Source of the DNA: Bacteroidales bacterium
GTDB lineage: Bacteria > Bacteroidota > Bacteroidia > Bacteroidales > F082
Length of the DNA stretch: 64,000 bases
Direction: 5' to 3'
Assembly: GCA_024400395.1 (NCBI GenBank)
Contig: JAKSMW010000002.1
Location: 1-64,000, forward strand
Shown: positions 60,690-64,000 of the stretch, in pieces
Numbering within the stretch: position 1 is the first letter of the stretch
Layout of the letters: the number at the start of each line of letters is the position of its first letter
Notes under the pieces: generated by a model
Seen by the model: the letters and a program-made list of their open reading frames with translations, nothing else
What the model was told of the DNA's origin: nothing
The model's database searches: none
Position numbers and translations under genes: made by a program

Positions 60690-61421
60690 ATGAACAACTC
60701 TCATTCTAAAAACATAAAGGTTCTTTCAACCTACTGCGACCCGATTCTGAGGCTCAGCCCCGTGATGATGCTCACCCTTTTCGAGGAAATCGCCGATGAA
60801 CATGCTATGGAACTTGACATCGACGCGCCCACGTTGAGGAAACGCGACAAGGCTTACTGGGTGGTGCGGCAAGTGAGATTGGAACTCAACGATGTTATAA
60901 GAGACCACGACGACATCACCGTGAAGACGTGGCCCGCCGAAGCAAACGGCTACCGCTGCGGCAGGTCGTACCAGATATTCAACCAAAACCAAAACGAACC
61001 GGCTGTGAAGGCGTTCGCGGAATGGGTTCTCATCGATTCCGAAACGAAAAAAATCAGACCGGCTAATTCAATAAAAAGACCTGATATCCAATACATTAAA
61101 GAAAAAGCCGTCGAGACGCCGTTCCGCCGTTTCAAGAACATCTTCACGGAAGACGACTTCGTTTACGAGCGTATCGTCCGCCCTTGCGAAATCGACGTCT
61201 CACACCACACCAACAACGTGAAATACTGCGCCATGCTACTCGACTCGTTCTCCGTCAAGGAACTTGAAGAAATGATTATCAAAGAGTTGGAGATTTATTA
61301 CGAAGCCGAAAGTCACGAAGGCGACGTGCTGCGCATCTACCGCAAAGCCGTCGGCAACGGATGGCAACTCGCAATAAAACGCGGCGATGATGTCGTCACA
61401 ATGGGATTCATCGGCATCTAA
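60690..61421 (+). CDS. Acyl-[acyl-carrier-protein] thioesterase
   Basis: A 243-residue acyl-ACP thioesterase of the FatA/FatB-like bacterial group, a double hot-dog fold releasing fatty acids from ACP. Visible are the first hot-dog half (STYCDPILRLSPVMMLTLFEEIADEHAMEL, WVVRQVRLEL, TWPAEANGYRCGRSYQIF) and the second (ERIVRPCEIDVSHHTNNVKYCAMLLDS), where the Asn/His of HTNN are the likely catalytic residues. Start ATG at 60690, five bases after the MNT remnant. Confidence 0.88.
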   Translation: MNNSHSKNIKVLSTYCDPILRLSPVMMLTLFEEIADEHAMELDIDAPTLRKRDKAYWVVRQVRLELNDVIRDHDDITVKTWPAEANGYRCGRSYQIFNQNQNEPAVKAFAEWVLIDSETKKIRPANSIKRPDIQYIKEKAVETPFRRFKNIFTEDDFVYERIVRPCEIDVSHHTNNVKYCAMLLDSFSVKELEEMIIKELEIYYEAESHEGDVLRIYRKAVGNGWQLAIKRGDDVVTMGFIGI

Positions 61422-61460
61422 CCACCTCAAGACCCTAATTACCTCAAACCACTAAAATTC

Positions 61461-61621
61461 CTAACGACCTAAAATCTGTTGCGCCGAATTTTTCGTGTCA
61501 ACTTTATTGATTATATCGGTGATGACACCGTTTTCCCGACGAAATCAGACATCTTTACCGTCTCGCCATTTTCATTTACACCGAGAATTTCCGGTGCTTT
61601 ATCTCCAATTTTCAATGACAT
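61461..61621 (-). pseudogene. Remnant of Bcp-type peroxiredoxin gene
   Basis: From ATG 61621 the minus strand reads SLKIGDKAPEILGVNENGE then TVKMSDFVGKT, the start of Bcp/AhpC-TSA peroxiredoxins. A one-frame shift then leads to GVITDIINKVDTKNSAQQIL, which is the usual Bcp C-terminus. About 100 codons between, including the peroxidatic cysteine, are missing. The promoter box at 61638-61645 survives. Confidence 0.75.
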
Positions 61622-61637
61622 AGTGAATAATTTTCCG

Positions 61638-61645
61638 CAAAATTA
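61638..61645 (-). promoter_or_regulatory. -7 box of the decayed bcp gene
   Basis: TAATTTTG on the minus strand, 16 bp before the remnant's ATG. Confidence 0.55.
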
Positions 61646-61654
61646 AATAAAAAC

Positions 61655-61684
61655 TTGAAGCGATGGCTTTTTTTTCTATTTTTG
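61655..61684 (+). promoter_or_regulatory. Promoter of lipid kinase gene (-33 TTG and -7 box)
   Basis: TATTTTTG at 61677-61684, with a TTG 19 bp upstream (61655-61657), the best full Bacteroidota promoter in the window. The ATG at 61708 lies 23 bp downstream; an ATG at 61663 lies inside the promoter. Confidence 0.7.
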
Positions 61685-61707
61685 CAAAATATTTAGAAAA
61701 CGAGAAA

Positions 61708-62613
61708 ATGAAGCATATTTTCATGGTAAATACTGTCGCAGGAAAACATTCTTGCCTTGATGAGGTCAAAGAAGCTGTTTCACACGACAAAAATTTCAGT
61801 GATTACGAGATTTTCACGCCGGAATCCGCGTCAGACAACACTGATTTCATCAAAAAATATCTTGAAAAACACCCCGAAGAAGAGACGCGCTTCTACGCTT
61901 GCGGCGGCGACGGGACGGCAAACAAAGTGGCTTCAGGTGTCGTCGGGCATCCTAACGCGAGCATGACGATTCTCGCCCACGGCAGTGGCAATGACTACAT
62001 AAAATATTACGCTGATTTAGAGACATTTCAAAATGTCAACAAGGTTCTTCACGGCGAGGAGCACAAAGTTGACATCATGAAAGCCAACGACAGGTATGCG
62101 CTCAACGCGACACATTTCGGCCTCGATGCCGTGGTTGCAAAAGCGATGAACAAGATTCGCCGCCACACAATTTTCGGCGGGAAGATGTGTTATCCCTTCG
62201 CAGTGGTCTGGGGATTCCTCACCGGAATGCGCACGAAATGCACTGTCTATGCCGACGGCGAGAAACTCAACGACGGCAAAATCTGTCTCTGCACCGTCGC
62301 CAACGGCAAATACGTCGGAGGAAGCTACAAATGCGCACCGAAGTCAAAGAACGACGACGGCCTGCTCGAAGTATGCCTCGTGAAACCCTTGTCGAGGTTC
62401 AGATTTCCGTTTTTAATCAAGACTTATACCGAAGGCTCACACTTGGACAATCCGAGATTCAAGAACCTGATTGTGTATCGCAGAGCGAAACAAGTCATCA
62501 TTGAAGGCGGAAAGAATTTCTGTGTCTCATTAGACGGTGAAATCATGGAAGCGCAGCGCATCGTCGTTGACAACATTCAGCAGGCGATAAGGTTTGTGGC
62601 GCCGACAGTTTAA
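61708..62613 (+). CDS. Diacylglycerol/lipid kinase family protein (YegS-like)
   Basis: A 301-residue protein with the diacylglycerol kinase catalytic domain: MVNTVAGK near the start, GGDGTANKVASGV for the nucleotide loop, then HGSGNDY, and a C-terminal beta domain with CTVANGKYVGGSYKCAPKS and SLDGEI. It phosphorylates a lipid such as diacylglycerol, or a sphingolipid base in Bacteroidota; which one is unclear. Confidence 0.9.
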   Translation: MKHIFMVNTVAGKHSCLDEVKEAVSHDKNFSDYEIFTPESASDNTDFIKKYLEKHPEEETRFYACGGDGTANKVASGVVGHPNASMTILAHGSGNDYIKYYADLETFQNVNKVLHGEEHKVDIMKANDRYALNATHFGLDAVVAKAMNKIRRHTIFGGKMCYPFAVVWGFLTGMRTKCTVYADGEKLNDGKICLCTVANGKYVGGSYKCAPKSKNDDGLLEVCLVKPLSRFRFPFLIKTYTEGSHLDNPRFKNLIVYRRAKQVIIEGGKNFCVSLDGEIMEAQRIVVDNIQQAIRFVAPTV

Positions 62614-62660
62614 ATTGAAGTGTGGAGTTCGGAGTGTTGAGAGTGGAGTTTTTAGTTTGA
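62614..62660. repeat. GTGGAGTT-type low-complexity spacer
   Basis: Degenerate GAGTGTGGAGTT/GGAGTGTTGAGAGTGGAG words between the lipid kinase and the acetate-CoA ligase genes. Confidence 0.5.
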
Positions 62661-62695
62661 AAATTTTAAAATAAGTAATTTAAAAATATAATAGC

Positions 62696-64000
62696 ATGAT
62701 AGCAAAAGAATTATTAGATCCGAAGAGCATCGTGGTGGTCGGTGCTTCGAGCGACGTCCACAAACCGGGCGGACGCGTCCTCAAGAATTTATTAGAAAGT
62801 CCTTTCAAAGGTCAGGTTTATACGGTGAACCCGAAAGAGACTGAAGTACAAGGCGTTAAATGTTATGCGAGCGTTAACGACCTCCCGCAGGTTGACTGCG
62901 CCATCATCGCGATCGCGGCGAAATACTGTCCGGCGACAGTCGATACCTTGGCGTTGCAGAAAGGCACGAAAGGCTTCATCATCATCTCGGCCGGCTTCGG
63001 CGAGGAGAACGAGGAGGGCAAGGAGTTCGAGCGTCACATCACTGCCACCGTCAACAGCGTCGGCGGCAGCTTGATTGGTCCTAACTGCACCGGCTTCCTC
63101 TGCCAGAACTACTGCGGGGCCTTCGACGCCCCCATCCCGCACCTCGACCCTCACGGCGTTGACTTCATCACCGGCTCGGGCGCGACGGCGGTGTTCATCA
63201 AGGAATACGGCATCACCAACGGACTGTCGTTCAACAGCGTATGGGCAGTCGGCAACTCGGCACAAATCGGTATCGAAGACGTGCTCGAACATTTAGACGA
63301 GACATTCGACCCTGAAAAGAGTTCAAGAGTCATCATGCTTTACATGGAGAAGATCGGAAATCCGGAGAAACTGTTGAAACATTCACGCTCACTCATATTG
63401 AAAGGCTGCAAGATCGCGGCCATCAAGTCGGGCGGTTCGGCGGCTGGCAGCCGTGCGGCATCGTCACACACCGGCGCGTTGGCCACTAACGACGCCGTCG
63501 TTGATGCCTTGTTCCGCAAGGCCGGCATCGTCCGCTGCCACAACCGTCAGGAACTCACCACGGTATGCGCCATCTTCATGCACCCTGAAGTGAAAGGCAA
63601 GAACATGGCCGTCATCACACACGCCGGCGGTCCGGCCGTCATGCTCACCGACACATTGTCGAACAACGGCATGGATGTCCCGCACCTCGAAGGCCCGAAA
63701 GCGGAAGCACTGCTTTCAAAACTCTTCGCCGGATCATCAGTCGGCAACCCGATCGACTTCCTCGCGACAGGCACGGCAGAACAGCTCGGTCACATCATCG
63801 ACGCATGCGAGAACGACTTCGACAACATCGACTGCATGTGCGTCATATTCGGCTCACCGGGATTGTTCCCGAACTGGGAGGTTTACGAGGTCCTCGACCA
63901 GAAGATGAAGACCTGCAAGAAGCCTATCTTCCCTATCCTTCCGTCAATCATCAACGTGAAAGAAGAGATTGCTGATTTCATCAATAACAAACATCGCATC
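62696..64000 (+). CDS. ADP-forming acetate--CoA ligase (acyl-CoA synthetase), partial
   Basis: 435 codons are present and the frame runs off the right edge, so this is the N-terminal part. It belongs to the NDP-forming acyl-CoA synthetase superfamily, converting acetyl-CoA, ADP and phosphate to acetate and ATP. Visible features are the CoA-binding Rossmann domain (DPKSIVVVGASSD, NPKETEVQGVKCY), succinyl-CoA-synthetase-like domains with GPNCTGF and TGSGATAVF, and the phospho-accepting histidine H258 in SSHTGAL. It probably yields ATP during fermentation. The remainder, with the ATP-grasp domain, should follow outside the window. Confidence 0.92.
   Translation, partial: MIAKELLDPKSIVVVGASSDVHKPGGRVLKNLLESPFKGQVYTVNPKETEVQGVKCYASVNDLPQVDCAIIAIAAKYCPATVDTLALQKGTKGFIIISAGFGEENEEGKEFERHITATVNSVGGSLIGPNCTGFLCQNYCGAFDAPIPHLDPHGVDFITGSGATAVFIKEYGITNGLSFNSVWAVGNSAQIGIEDVLEHLDETFDPEKSSRVIMLYMEKIGNPEKLLKHSRSLILKGCKIAAIKSGGSAAGSRAASSHTGALATNDAVVDALFRKAGIVRCHNRQELTTVCAIFMHPEVKGKNMAVITHAGGPAVMLTDTLSNNGMDVPHLEGPKAEALLSKLFAGSSVGNPIDFLATGTAEQLGHIIDACENDFDNIDCMCVIFGSPGLFPNWEVYEVLDQKMKTCKKPIFPILPSIINVKEEIADFINNKHRI

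Overview
The window reads as a chromosomal piece of a Bacteroidales-type bacterium (phylum Bacteroidota). Three things support this. Intergenic regions carry the phylum's TAnnTTTG -7 promoter box (22 boxes annotated), there are no purine-rich Shine-Dalgarno sites in front of most genes, and the gene content is typical: C25 gingipain-like proteases with type IX sorting tails, Fib_succ_major lipoproteins, Nqr plus Rnf, and LTA-synthase-like sulfatases. No rRNA, tRNA or CRISPR array was seen. The exact genus cannot be named from the sequence alone.

Layout. 1-6.2 kb (minus): envelope genes, namely a glycosyltransferase, a Wzx-like flippase, gpsA, a MATE transporter and a YihY/BrkB membrane protein; the left edge is a tandem repeat that runs into the glycosyltransferase 3' end. 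6.27-11.8 kb (plus): rseC followed by rnfBCDGEA, closed by an intrinsic terminator. 12.0-15.5 kb: two lipoproteins, one possibly pore-forming-toxin-like and one with three bacterial Ig-like repeats. 15.6-26.9 kb: a defence/accessory island with a DUF234-type ATPase, a type III restriction-modification pair, two paralogous DUF1016/PDDEXK nucleases, a Fic protein and a zeta-type toxin-antitoxin pair whose toxin is frameshifted. 27.0-37.5 kb: two C25 proteases flanking a CPA2 cation/proton antiporter. 37.5-43.2 kb: nqrABCDEF, so both Na+/H+-coupled redox pumps lie in one window. 43.7-52.3 kb: acyl-CoA synthetase, OmpA/TPR/PD40 protein, folD, ffh, a sulfatase and a YggS protein. 52.4-56.0 kb: a small surface operon (collagen-like lipoprotein, PHP phosphoesterase, Fib_succ lipoprotein). 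56.1-64 kb: EamA transporter, TrmH-like methylase, a probable ~310-nt structured RNA, an AT-rich sulfatase, gene remnants, acyl-ACP thioesterase, a lipid kinase and a truncated ADP-forming acetate-CoA ligase.

The most unusual material is in the island. Four minus-strand genes are separated or preceded by copies of one intergenic module. In two copies this module carries its own promoter and a conserved 14-residue upstream ORF. A strongly folded RNA-like segment ending in a terminator lies between the nucleases and the restriction-modification genes, and both nuclease paralogues carry different palindromes at the same linker position. The window also holds several recently decayed genes: zeta toxin by homopolymer frameshifts, and HEPN/MNT and Bcp remnants by internal deletion. 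All family assignments come from reading motifs; no database search was possible.
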